DNA from: Fen-178 sp049516835 | GTDB taxonomy: Bacteria > Acidobacteriota > Terriglobia > Bryobacterales > Bryobacteraceae | Length of the DNA stretch: 64,000 nt | Assembly: GCA_049516835.1 (NCBI GenBank) | Contig: JBEKSR010000028.1 | Location: forward strand, 1 to 64,000 | Direction of reading: 5' to 3' | Part shown: positions 35,352-45,235 of the stretch, piece after piece | Layout: every line of letters begins with the position of its first letter | Numbering within the stretch: the stretch's first letter is position 1 | The notes under the pieces: model-generated | Seen by the model: only the letters and a program-made list of their open reading frames with translations | Databases searched by the model: none | What the model was told of the DNA's origin: nothing | Position numbers and translations under genes: made by a program

Positions 35352-37114
35352 GGCCGCCGACCTCCGGTCGGCAGGGGCCGGGGGCCAGGGGCCAAGACGG
35401 GGGCCGGGGGCCGGGGGCCGGGGGCCGGGGAAATCGCGGGCGTTCTAGAGCCGGGGGACGACTCGGTGGCCACCGGGCTCCTGACAGCGAAGGCAAGGAC
35501 CGGTATCGCCTTGGAACCTGGGGACGACACGAAGCCTGAGGACAACACGACGGCCCCCTGGCCCCTGGCCCCCGGCCCCTGGCCCCTGTTTTGGCCCCCG
35601 GCCCCTGGCCCCTGGCCCCTGAAGTACTCCGGCCTGACACGCTCGACAATCTCCGTCACGGGCTTGCGCAAAATGTCGAAGTACGGCTTCGGATAGACGC
35701 CGATCCAGAAAGCCCACGCGATCAGCGGAGCGAAAACCGCGATCTCGCGGAAACTCACATCGGGGAGTCCCAGGTTCTTCCCGTTGGTGACCTGGCCCAG
35801 CATGGTCCGCTGGTAGAGCCACAGCAGATAGGCGGCGCCCAGGATCACGCCCGTCACGGCGAACGCCGCCCACACGCGGCTGGCTTCGAACGCGCCTTGC
35901 AGAATGGTGAACTCACCGATAAACCCGTTCAGCAGCGGCAGGCCCGCGGAGCTCAGCATGGCAATTGCGAAGATCGTGGCGAACTTCGGCATCACGTGCG
36001 CCAGGCCGCCGTATTCGGAGATCTCGCGCGTGTGCCGGCGCTCGTAAATCACGCCGATGATGAGGAAGAGCATGCCCGTCGAGATGCCGTGATTGACCTG
36101 CTGGAGCACGCTGCCGGCGATCCCGTTGGGGTTCAGCGAGAAGATTCCCAGCGTGCAGAAGCCCAGGTGGCTCACCGAGGAGTACGCCACCAGCTTCTTC
36201 CAATCCTGCTGCATCAGGCTCACCAGCGCGCCGTAAACGATCCCGACGATCGAAAGGACCGCGAGGATCTGGACGATGGTCTGGTCCACCGAGGCCTTGG
36301 GCAGCAGCGGGAGCGAGAACCGCAGGAACCCGTAAGTCCCCATCTTCAGCAGCACGCTGGCCAGGATGACGGAGCCGGCGGTGGGCGCCTCGACGTGCGC
36401 GTCGGGCAGCCAGGTGTGGAACGGGAACATGGGCACCTTGATGGCGAAGCCCAGGAAGAAGGCCCAGAAGACCCACTGCTCCATGCCGAGCGGCACGTGG
36501 AGCTTCATCAGATCGGCGATTTCAAACGTGTACGCGCCGAACTGGCGGAAGTGCTGGAAGTAAAGCGTGAGGATGCCCAGCAGCATCAGCACCGACCCGG
36601 CCAGTGTGTAGAGGAAGAACTTGATGGCCGCGTAGAGTTTTCGCGGGCCGCCCCAGACTCCGATGATGAAGTACATGGGCACCAGCACCAGTTCCCAGAA
36701 GACGTAGAACAGGAAGAAATCGAGGGAAATAAACACCCCGATCATGCCCGTCTGCAACAGCAGGAACATGGCGTAGTATCCCTTGACGCGGTCCTGAACC
36801 GCGTTCCAGGAGGAGAGAATCGCGAGGAAGCCCACCAGCGTGGTGAGCATCAGCAGCAGCAGGCTGATGCCGTCGATGCCAAGGTGGTAGTTGGCGCCCA
36901 GGGTGGGAATCCAGCTTGCGCGCTCCTCGAACTGGAAGCCGGAGACATCCGCGCGGAAGCGCGAGACCAGCGGCAGAGAAACCAGGAACCCGGCGAAGGC
37001 CACCAGGTTCGCCCAAACCCGCATCAGGCGCTGGCTCCCGGAAGGAATGAAGAGCAGGACCGCCAGGCCGGCCAGCGGCGTGAATAAGACGATGCTTAGT
37101 AAGTGCTGGTCCAT
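35348..37114 (-). CDS. nuoM: NADH-quinone oxidoreductase subunit M with repeat-coded tail
   Basis: This 588-residue antiporter-like subunit has FWELVLVPMYFIIGVWGG, KVPMFPFHTWLPDAHVEAPT, with its key Lys, and LVAYSSVSHLGFCTLG. The membrane part ends near residue 500 (YPKPYFDILRKPVTEIVERV). Then comes a tail of about 85-90 residues, rich in Gly, Pro and Arg (GQGPGAGGQ, PGPRPPAPVLAPGPRPLP), translated from GGCCCC-type repeat DNA. NuoM of other bacteria is about 500 residues and lacks this. The tail still reaches the four-base overlap with nuoN. Its effect is unknown. Confidence 0.9.
   Translation of the reverse strand: MDQHLLSIVLFTPLAGLAVLLFIPSGSQRLMRVWANLVAFAGFLVSLPLVSRFRADVSGFQFEERASWIPTLGANYHLGIDGISLLLLMLTTLVGFLAILSSWNAVQDRVKGYYAMFLLLQTGMIGVFISLDFFLFYVFWELVLVPMYFIIGVWGGPRKLYAAIKFFLYTLAGSVLMLLGILTLYFQHFRQFGAYTFEIADLMKLHVPLGMEQWVFWAFFLGFAIKVPMFPFHTWLPDAHVEAPTAGSVILASVLLKMGTYGFLRFSLPLLPKASVDQTIVQILAVLSIVGIVYGALVSLMQQDWKKLVAYSSVSHLGFCTLGIFSLNPNGIAGSVLQQVNHGISTGMLFLIIGVIYERRHTREISEYGGLAHVMPKFATIFAIAMLSSAGLPLLNGFIGEFTILQGAFEASRVWAAFAVTGVILGAAYLLWLYQRTMLGQVTNGKNLGLPDVSFREIAVFAPLIAWAFWIGVYPKPYFDILRKPVTEIVERVRPEYFRGQGPGAGGQNRGQGPGARGQGAVVLSSGFVSSPGSKAIPVLAFAVRSPVATESSPGSRTPAISPAPGPRPPAPVLAPGPRPLPTGGRRP
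35371..35621. repeat. GGCCCC-type repeats inside the nuoM 3' end
   Basis: Two blocks (35371-35430 and about 35551-35621) are made of GGGGCC/GGGGGCC runs, separated by about 120 bases of non-repeat DNA. The sequence GGGGCCGGGGGCCAGGGGCC also occurs at the nuoL insertion, and similar runs occur at 4087-4501. All of it lies within the nuoM reading frame. Confidence 0.8.
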
Positions 37115-37118
37115 ATCG

Positions 37119-39281
<2,163 letters not shown>

Positions 39282-39288
39282 GGCGCTC

Positions 39289-39597
39289 CTACCACTTCAG
39301 CAAGTCCATTTCATCCGCCTGCACGGTCTCTTTGTTGCGGAACAGGGCAATCAGGATGCCCAGGCCCACCGCGGCCTCGGCCACCGCGTCGACAATTACG
39401 AAAATCGCGAAGATCTGCCCGTTGACGTTGTGCAGGGCGTGCGAAAACGCGATGAGGTTGATGTTCACCGCGTTCAGAATCAGCTCGATGGACATCAGGA
39501 TGATGACGACATTCCGCCGCGTCAGCACGCCCACCGTTCCGATGAGCAGCAGCGCCGCGCTCAGGGCCAGGTAATGAAACGTGGTAATCGGATGCAT
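39289..39597 (-). CDS. nuoK: NADH-quinone oxidoreductase subunit K
   Basis: The 102-residue protein has three helices and the NuoK core: GVLTRRNVVIILMSIELILN with its conserved Glu, and VNINLIAFS. The start is MHPITTFHYL, two bases after the nuoJ stop. The Glu in MSIELILN and another in VDAVAEAAVGLGI belong to the proton path. Confidence 0.92.
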   Translation of the reverse strand: MHPITTFHYLALSAALLLIGTVGVLTRRNVVIILMSIELILNAVNINLIAFSHALHNVNGQIFAIFVIVDAVAEAAVGLGILIALFRNKETVQADEMDLLKW

Positions 39598-39599
39598 GG

Positions 39600-40118
39600 T
39601 CAGATCCTCTTCTTGGCCATCACGACGGATCCCACTACCGCCACCAGCAGCAGGACGGAAGCGATCTCGAAAGGCAGCAGGTACTCGGAAAACAGCGAGT
39701 CCGCCAGCGCTTCGGTATTGCCCAGGCCCGGCGGCAGCCCCATGCCGCTCTCGGCGAAGCGAAACGCGTCCTTGCCGCGGAACAGGAAGTAGCCGATCCC
39801 AGCCCCCGCCGCGGCTACGGCCGCCAGCGCCACCAGCCACTGCTTGTTGAACTGCCGCTGGCGGGCGGCCAGGTCCAGATTCACCAGCATGATCACAAAC
39901 AGGAACAGCAGCATGATGCCGCCCACGTAGAGCACAATCTGCACCGCGAACAGGAACTCGGCCTGCTGCAACAGGTACAGCCCCGCCACGCCGAGGAGCG
40001 AAACAATCAGCGAAATAGCGCTATGGACCGCGTTCCGGCGGGTGACGGTCAGGATGCCGCCGCCCAGCACCAGCGCGGCGAAGACGTAGAACAGAATCGC
40101 ATTGATATCGGTCAGCAT
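39600..40118 (-). CDS. nuoJ: NADH-quinone oxidoreductase subunit J
   Basis: The 172-residue protein has five helices with the NuoJ signature (RNAVHSAISLIVSLLGVAGL; AEFLFAVQIVLYVGGIMLLF). The start MLTDINAIL overlaps the end of nuoI by seven bases (ATGCTGA), so translation is coupled. The frame is open upstream only within nuoI. Confidence 0.92.
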   Translation of the reverse strand: MLTDINAILFYVFAALVLGGGILTVTRRNAVHSAISLIVSLLGVAGLYLLQQAEFLFAVQIVLYVGGIMLLFLFVIMLVNLDLAARQRQFNKQWLVALAAVAAAGAGIGYFLFRGKDAFRFAESGMGLPPGLGNTEALADSLFSEYLLPFEIASVLLLVAVVGSVVMAKKRI

Positions 40119-40573
40119 TTGTATTGAGTGGGCCGGGGCCCCTCTTCCAGCATCTGCCGGTCCCAGATCAGGCCTTCCCGCGAATAGCTGGCCAGCTCGA
40201 AATCCTGCGTCAGCTCCAGCGCGTCCACCGGGCAGGCGTCTTCGCACAGGCCGCAGAACATGCACCGGGAAAGGTCGTAAGTAAAGGTGGTCAGCTCTTT
40301 GCGCCGGGTCTGCTCATTGCGCTCGCTGCCCACCACGATGAGGTTCTCGGGGCACGCCAGCGCGCACAGATTACACGCGATGCACAGCGTCTCGCCATTC
40401 TCCGGGTTGGTATTGAGCCGCGGCGCCCCGCGATACCGTTCGGCCACCTTGGGCCGTTCCGCGGGATATTGCTCGGTGACGATGTACTTTGGTTTCTGGT
40501 ACCGGAACGTAACCGACAGCCCCTGGAACAGATCCACCAGGAAGATCTTCCTGAACAGCTTGCCCGCGCTCAC
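40112..40573 (-). CDS. nuoI: NADH-quinone oxidoreductase subunit I
   Basis: The 153-residue protein carries two 4Fe-4S motifs, CIACNLCALACPE and CMFCGLCEDACPVDA, which hold clusters N6a and N6b in the peripheral arm. The start is GTG, overlapping the nuoD stop as GTGA. Its coupling to nuoD matters because nuoD is frameshifted. Confidence 0.93.
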   Translation of the reverse strand: MSAGKLFRKIFLVDLFQGLSVTFRYQKPKYIVTEQYPAERPKVAERYRGAPRLNTNPENGETLCIACNLCALACPENLIVVGSERNEQTRRKELTTFTYDLSRCMFCGLCEDACPVDALELTQDFELASYSREGLIWDRQMLEEGPRPTQYKC

Positions 40574-41704
40574 CGGTCCACCTCTCCGAGCACGATATCC
40601 AGTGTTCCGATCACCGCCACAATGTCCGCTACCAGCCCGCCGCGGACCATGCGGTCCAGCGCCTGGAGATTGACGAACGAGGGCGGCCGCACACGCACGC
40701 GGTAGGGCTGCGTGGAACCGTCGCTGACCACGTAATACCCCAGCTCGCCCTTGGGCGCTTCGATGGAAACGTATGCCTCACCCACGGCCGGCTTGATCAC
40801 CTTTGCCACCTTGCCCAGGATGGGGCCTTCGGGAAGGCTCTCCACGGCCTGCCGGACGATGCGCACCGACTGGCGCATCTCCTGCATCCGCACGATGTAC
40901 CGGTCGTAGGTATCACCGTTGTGCCGGATGGGGATTTCGAAATCGTACTTGTCGTAACCGGAATACGGCTGCGCCTTGCGCAGGTCCCACTTCACGCCCG
41001 CCGCGCGCAGCAGCGGCCCGGTCACGCCGTACTCCTTGCACTCGTCGGCGGTCAAAACGCCCACGTTGGTGAGCCGCCCCACCCACGTTGGTGAGCCGCC
41101 CCACCCAGATCCGGTTGCCGGTCAGCAGATCTTCGTACTGGTCCACCTTCGGCGGAAACATGTCGCAGAAGGCTTTCACGTCCTGCTCGAAGCCTTCATA
41201 GGTTTCGTATTCGAGGCCGCCGATGCGGAAGGCGTGCGTGGTGAGCCGCGCGCCGCAGTACTTCTCGAAGATATTGAGCGCCTCTTCCCGCTCGCGGAAG
41301 CAGTAGAACACGGGCGTGATGGCGCCAATATCGAGCGCGTGCGTCCCCAGCCACACCAGGTGGCTGGCAATGCGGTTCAACTCGGTGAGGATGACGCGCA
41401 CGGCTTGCGCGCGCGGCGGCACCTCGACGTTCAGCAGTTTCTCCACCGCCAGGCAGTACCCCAGACCGTTGGACACCGACGCCACGTAGTCCATGCGGTC
41501 GACGTATGGATTGAACTGCGCCCAGGTGCGGTTTTCGGCGATCTTCTCGACGCCGCGGTGCAGGTAGCCGATGACGCAATCCGTCCCCAGAATCTTCTCG
41601 CCGTCCAGCTTGAGGATGACGCGGAGCACTCCGTGGGTGGAGGGGTGCTGCGGCCCCATGTTGAGGACTAATTCGGTCGAGTCTAGAAAAGTGGAGTCCG
41701 GCAT
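40570..41704 (-). pseudogene. nuoD: NADH-quinone oxidoreductase subunit D, frameshifted
   Basis: The N-terminal part reads LVLNMGPQHPSTHGVLRVIL, YLHRGVEKIAE, YVDRMDYVASVSNGLGYCLA and HLVWLGTHALDIGAITP, which is clear NuoD. After NRIWVGRLTNVG the frame is lost; the rest (VLTADECKEYGVTGPLLRAA...GELGYYVVSDG...DIVLGEVDR) continues in another frame to the stop. The break falls exactly on a perfect 22-base tandem duplication; deleting one copy restores about 370 residues. The second half could reinitiate at a GTG (41082) within the duplication. ATG at 41704 is taken as the start; a TTG 24 bases earlier is an alternative. It is either a true mutation or an assembly error. Confidence 0.88.
41063..41106. 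repeat. Perfect 22-base tandem duplication in nuoD
   Basis: Bases 41063-41084 and 41085-41106 are identical and adjacent. The unit starts ACGTTGGTGAGCC and ends GCCCCACCC. Since 22 is not a multiple of three, the extra copy shifts the nuoD frame. Confidence 0.95.
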
Positions 41705-41711
41705 ACGGGCG

Positions 41712-42344
41712 TCACTGGCCGCTTTCAATGCCCAGGTTTTCCTGCACCCAGCGCTGGTCCTGCTGAAGAATGGAGTAGTCCTTGCGCAGCGGATGGCCCT
41801 GCCAGTCCTCGGGCATCAGGATGCGCCGCATATCCGGGTGGCCGGCGAATTCGATGCCGAACATGTCGAACACTTCGCGCTCGAGCCAATTGGCCGTCAG
41901 GTGCACGCCCACGGCGGTCTCCGGCTGGTAGCCGTCGGGAATGTGAATCTTGATCCGCACCCTCTCGTTCCTGGGGAAGCTATAAACAATGTACACGAGG
42001 TCGAACCGCTCGGGCCGCTTGGGCCAATCCACCGCGGTGATATCGACCAGGTAGTCGAAGTCCGCTTCGAGCTTCAGGTATTCGAGGATGGGGATCGCCG
42101 CTTCGGGCCTAGCGACGATGAAGTTCTGGCCCAGGTAGGTGGAGGTTTCGCCGATCTCGCCGCCAAACCTCTCTTTCAACTCACGCGCGAGGTCGCTTTC
42201 CCAGGGGGTGGCCGCCATGGTGGCGGGCGGCTTCGGAGGCGCCGCGGCGGGCTTGGGAGGAGATGGTCTTGCCGGCTGTCCCGCAGCCTCGCCCCCTGCG
42301 GGGAGAGGCGCTTCGGAGCCCCCAGGCTTTTGCTCGTCGGCCAT
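41712..42344 (-). CDS. nuoC: NADH-quinone oxidoreductase subunit C
   Basis: The 210-residue protein has the NuoC 30-kDa signature: FDYLVDITAVDWPKRPERFD, VYSFPRNERVRIK and WLEREVFDMFGIEFAGHPD, ending in DWQGHPLRKDYSI. An extra N-terminal region of about 45 residues, rich in Pro and Ala, precedes the domain; a start at the ATG of MAATPWES would remove most of it. It is the first gene of the operon here: nuoA and nuoB, usually just upstream, are not present. Confidence 0.9.
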   Translation of the reverse strand: MADEQKPGGSEAPLPAGGEAAGQPARPSPPKPAAAPPKPPATMAATPWESDLARELKERFGGEIGETSTYLGQNFIVARPEAAIPILEYLKLEADFDYLVDITAVDWPKRPERFDLVYIVYSFPRNERVRIKIHIPDGYQPETAVGVHLTANWLEREVFDMFGIEFAGHPDMRRILMPEDWQGHPLRKDYSILQQDQRWVQENLGIESGQ

Positions 42345-42409
42345 CTAGTCTCCTCGTGAAGACTCTTACACTTATCACTTGCCGTGGAGGAGTGTCAAAT
42401 TGCGGACCC

Positions 42410-42475
42410 GGGGACTGACCGCTCGGTCCGCGCGGCGCAAAGAGGCTGCGCCTTGGGACAGAGTGGTCAGGCCCC
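42410..42475. repeat. REP-like palindrome upstream of nuoC
   Basis: The element runs from GGGGACTGACC to TGGTCAGGCCCC, with inner arms GCGGCGCA and TGCGCC. Its CGCGCGGCGCA and GCGCCTTGGGAC blocks recur in the palindrome at 59356-59431. It lies in the 251-base gap between the divergent nuoC and pirin genes, where both promoters must also lie. Nothing else was identified in that gap. Confidence 0.6.
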
Positions 42476-42595
42476 TACTCGCGCTGAATCCGCCGTCTCG
42501 ACCGTTCAACCCCCGTTAAGCGCCGGCCAGTTGCGCAGGCTCGGCAGACCGCCGGGGTACCAGGGCTGGTGCAGCTTCGATAAGATGAGGTCAAT

Positions 42596-43495
42596 ATGTC
42601 CCTTCGACCAATCAAGCGGCTCAGCAAGGCAAGACCTACCATCGAAGGCGCGGGAGTCCACCTGAGGCGCGCGTTCGGGTTCGGCAACACGACGGAGTTC
42701 GACCCGTTCCTCCTGCTGGACGACTTCCGCAACGACGTGCCGGAGGATTATCTGGCGGGCTTCCCGTGGCACCCCCACCGCGGAATCGAAACCGTCACTT
42801 ACGTCCTCGCGGGAACGGTGGAGCACGGCGACAGCATGGGGAACCATGGCGCCATCGCCGCCGGCGACGTGCAGTGGATGACAGCGGGGAGCGGGATCAT
42901 TCACCAGGAGATGCCGAAGGGCGATCCGGAGGGCAGGATGCATGGTTTTCAGCTCTGGGCCAACCTGCCGTCGGCGTTGAAGATGACCGCGCCCCGTTAC
43001 CAGGAGGTCAAGGCAGCCGATATCCCCCTGGTGCAAGATGACGATGGAACCGCGGTGCGCATCGTCTGCGGAAGTTTCTGGGGGAAGACAGGGCCGGTGC
43101 AGGGCATCGCGGCCGACCCCACCTACCTGGATGTGTCGGTGCCTCCAGGCCGGAGGAAGACCCTCCCGGTGGAGACGACCCGCCACGCCTTCGCGTACGT
43201 TTTCTTTGGGGGCGGGAAATTCTGCAACGCCTCCGGTCCCCTGGCGGTGCCGACCGAAGCGGTGGGATGGGCGGACACGAAACCTCCGGCGGAGGCGGCC
43301 AATCGCTCGCTGGTGCTTTTCGACCGTGGCGACGAGATTGAGGTACATGCCGGAGAGGACGGGATTCGCTTCCTGCTAGTCTCGGGAAAGCCGCTCGAGG
43401 AGCCGGTGGCGTGGTACGGCCCCATCGTGATGAACACGCAGGAGGAGTTGCGGCAGGCGTTCGAGGAACTGGAGCGAGGGACGTTCCTCAAATGA
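42596..43495 (+). CDS. Pirin family protein
   Basis: The 299-residue double-cupin protein has pirin features: FDPFLLLDDF, the metal ligands in WHPHRGIETVTYVL, GNHGAIAAGDVQWMTAGSGI and HQEMP (His, His, His, Glu). Bacterial pirins act as quercetinases or bind metabolic enzymes. It overlaps the next gene by four bases (ATGA), so the two are co-translated. Confidence 0.9.
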   Translation: MSLRPIKRLSKARPTIEGAGVHLRRAFGFGNTTEFDPFLLLDDFRNDVPEDYLAGFPWHPHRGIETVTYVLAGTVEHGDSMGNHGAIAAGDVQWMTAGSGIIHQEMPKGDPEGRMHGFQLWANLPSALKMTAPRYQEVKAADIPLVQDDDGTAVRIVCGSFWGKTGPVQGIAADPTYLDVSVPPGRRKTLPVETTRHAFAYVFFGGGKFCNASGPLAVPTEAVGWADTKPPAEAANRSLVLFDRGDEIEVHAGEDGIRFLLVSGKPLEEPVAWYGPIVMNTQEELRQAFEELERGTFLK

Positions 43496-44316
43496 GGCTT
43501 TCCTTCGAGCGGGCCACGCTGGGGCGCACCGGCCTGCAAGTGGGGCGTCTGGGGATCAGCGCGAGTTACGGTGTGCCCGCGGCCGCGGTCGAGCGAGCCT
43601 TCGAGCAGGGAGTGAATTACCTGTACTGGGGCAGCATGCGCACCAAGCCGTTCGCGCAAGCGCTCCGCAACCTGGCCGGCCGGCGCGACCGCATGGTTCT
43701 CGTCATCCAGTCGTATTCGCGAATGGCGGCCCTGGTGGGACGAAGCCTGGAGCGCGCATTGCGCGCCATCGGCTATGACCACGCCGATCTGCTGCTGCTG
43801 GGGATGTGGCAGAAGCCGGTCCCGCCGCGGATTCTGGACGCGGCGCGCGAGGCGCAACGCCGTGGCTTGGTGCGCCACCTGGCGGTATCCACGCACAGGC
43901 GGAGGCTGGTTCCGGAAATCGCGCGCGGCGCCGATTACGACGTGGTGCACTTCCGCTACAACGCCGCGCACCCTGGCGCGGAGCATGACATCTTCCCGCA
44001 CCTTCCGGCCGGCGACCGGCCCGGTCTGGTCTCGTTTACGGCGACGAGTTGGGGGCAGTTGACGCGGAGCGCGCGGGGCATCGCGAACTGGAGGCAGTGG
44101 TTCGGCGGGGGGAGTATCCCGAAGGGCGAGCGGACGCCGACCGGCGCCGACTGCTACCGCTTCGTCCTGGCCCAGCCGGACGTCGATGTCTGTCTCACCG
44201 GCCCGGCGACCGCGCAGCATGTTGACGAGGCGCTAGAAGCGCTGCGGCGCGGGCCGATGACGCCCGAGGAGTTGGACTGGATGCGCCACGTGGGGCGGGC
44301 GGTGTCCGGGAAATAA
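43492..44316 (+). CDS. Aldo/keto reductase-like protein with unusual active site
   Basis: The 274-residue protein follows the AKR TIM-barrel order (LGRTGLQVGRLGIS; AFEQGVNYLYWGS; RSLERALRAIGYDHADLLLL; EAQRRGLVRHLAVSTHRR). The catalytic tetrad looks degenerate: where AKRs have D-x4-Y it reads YLYWGS, the strand with the catalytic Lys reads MVLVIQSYS, and the His strand reads LLLLGMW. It may bind a nucleotide without reducing, or use other chemistry. Coupled to pirin. Confidence 0.7.
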   Translation: MRLSFERATLGRTGLQVGRLGISASYGVPAAAVERAFEQGVNYLYWGSMRTKPFAQALRNLAGRRDRMVLVIQSYSRMAALVGRSLERALRAIGYDHADLLLLGMWQKPVPPRILDAAREAQRRGLVRHLAVSTHRRRLVPEIARGADYDVVHFRYNAAHPGAEHDIFPHLPAGDRPGLVSFTATSWGQLTRSARGIANWRQWFGGGSIPKGERTPTGADCYRFVLAQPDVDVCLTGPATAQHVDEALEALRRGPMTPEELDWMRHVGRAVSGK

Positions 44317-44345
44317 GGGGCGGGCGGAAAGCCAGTTGTTGTTAC

Positions 44346-45194
44346 TTATGATCCATCGTCGCGGCGCGCTTCCCAGGGGAACCCTGTCTCTTCGTCAAAG
44401 CGTGCGGGGATGGTGAGGTTCTTGATCGTCCAGGCTTTTCTGTGGCTCCTTCCAGACGAATCGGGGTATGCGTACCGGAGATCGTACGCGGCATAGAGTC
44501 GCTGGAAAAAGCTCGCGTAGTGCACTGGGCTGTCTCTTGGTGGGAAGTCGTGCACGATCTGGACTTTGCCCTCGTGCTTTTGGTACACGACGAGGCCAAC
44601 GCTCTCGTACCGCATCGCGGGGTCCGTGACGGTGGTCCTGCCGGAGAGCGAGATGAACACGTCGTGGTACCGCTTGATCCGATCCATTGGTTGTCCGTGG
44701 TCATCGAAGCTCGCATCCGCCGGCCCTACCGCCGAAAGGGTGGCGTGTTTGAGCACGTGCAGAAAGCCGAACACGAATCCCGGGTACATCATGTGGATGT
44801 TGGCGCAGTCGCCGAGTGCTTCCTCCATGCGGTTAGTGAGGTTGCGAAACGCGTTCCCCGTGCTCTTGGCGCTGATCCCCAGCGCTGGCCCTATTCCGGG
44901 GACCATGACGGTCACGTCAACACTCTTGTGCTTGATCCCGCCAAGGACGGAGTACTCGGAGTCATTTTGCGCCTTCGGGTCGGGCTGGAGCGTGTACTCC
45001 AGATTGTTCCGGCCGATAGCCGCAAGCCCTGGCCGCGGCAGGAGCCATTCTGGCGGGAATCCGCCTTCGAGAATGAGGCGCGTGCTGCAGTGAAAGTGCA
45101 AGGGCTTGATGTGGCCGCCGGATTGCGTCTTTGCGGCCCCTGACAAACCCTGAATAGCATCGTGCAAAGTCCGCACCGAAAGAGGTTGACTCAT
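44346..45194 (-). CDS. Unknown protein beside a DNA methyltransferase, possible endonuclease
   Basis: The 282-residue protein is not recognised by sequence. A central segment, KSVDVTVMVPGIGPALGISAKS, has the strand-turn-strand layout with Asp and Lys seen in PD-(D/E)xK folds, but the expected Glu before the Lys is Ser. MSQPLSVRTLHDAI is taken as the start; a GTG eight codons upstream is possible. It lies 41 bases after an adenine methyltransferase gene on the same strand, which suggests the restriction half of a restriction-modification pair. This is a context-based guess. Confidence 0.5.
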   Translation of the reverse strand: MSQPLSVRTLHDAIQGLSGAAKTQSGGHIKPLHFHCSTRLILEGGFPPEWLLPRPGLAAIGRNNLEYTLQPDPKAQNDSEYSVLGGIKHKSVDVTVMVPGIGPALGISAKSTGNAFRNLTNRMEEALGDCANIHMMYPGFVFGFLHVLKHATLSAVGPADASFDDHGQPMDRIKRYHDVFISLSGRTTVTDPAMRYESVGLVVYQKHEGKVQIVHDFPPRDSPVHYASFFQRLYAAYDLRYAYPDSSGRSHRKAWTIKNLTIPARFDEETGFPWEARRDDGS

Positions 45195-45235
45195 ACGCTC
45201 TATGGTTCGTTGTAGCACGCCGGAACCGACGAGCG

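Noticed and set aside
33471..35696. Large plus-strand frame opposite nuoH, nuoN and nuoM
   Set aside because: It is Gln/His/Arg-rich antisense text typical of high-GC membrane genes and has no domain.
40570..41728. Programmed frameshift in nuoD
   Set aside because: No slippery sequence is needed, since the break coincides exactly with a perfect tandem duplication and NuoD is normally in one frame.
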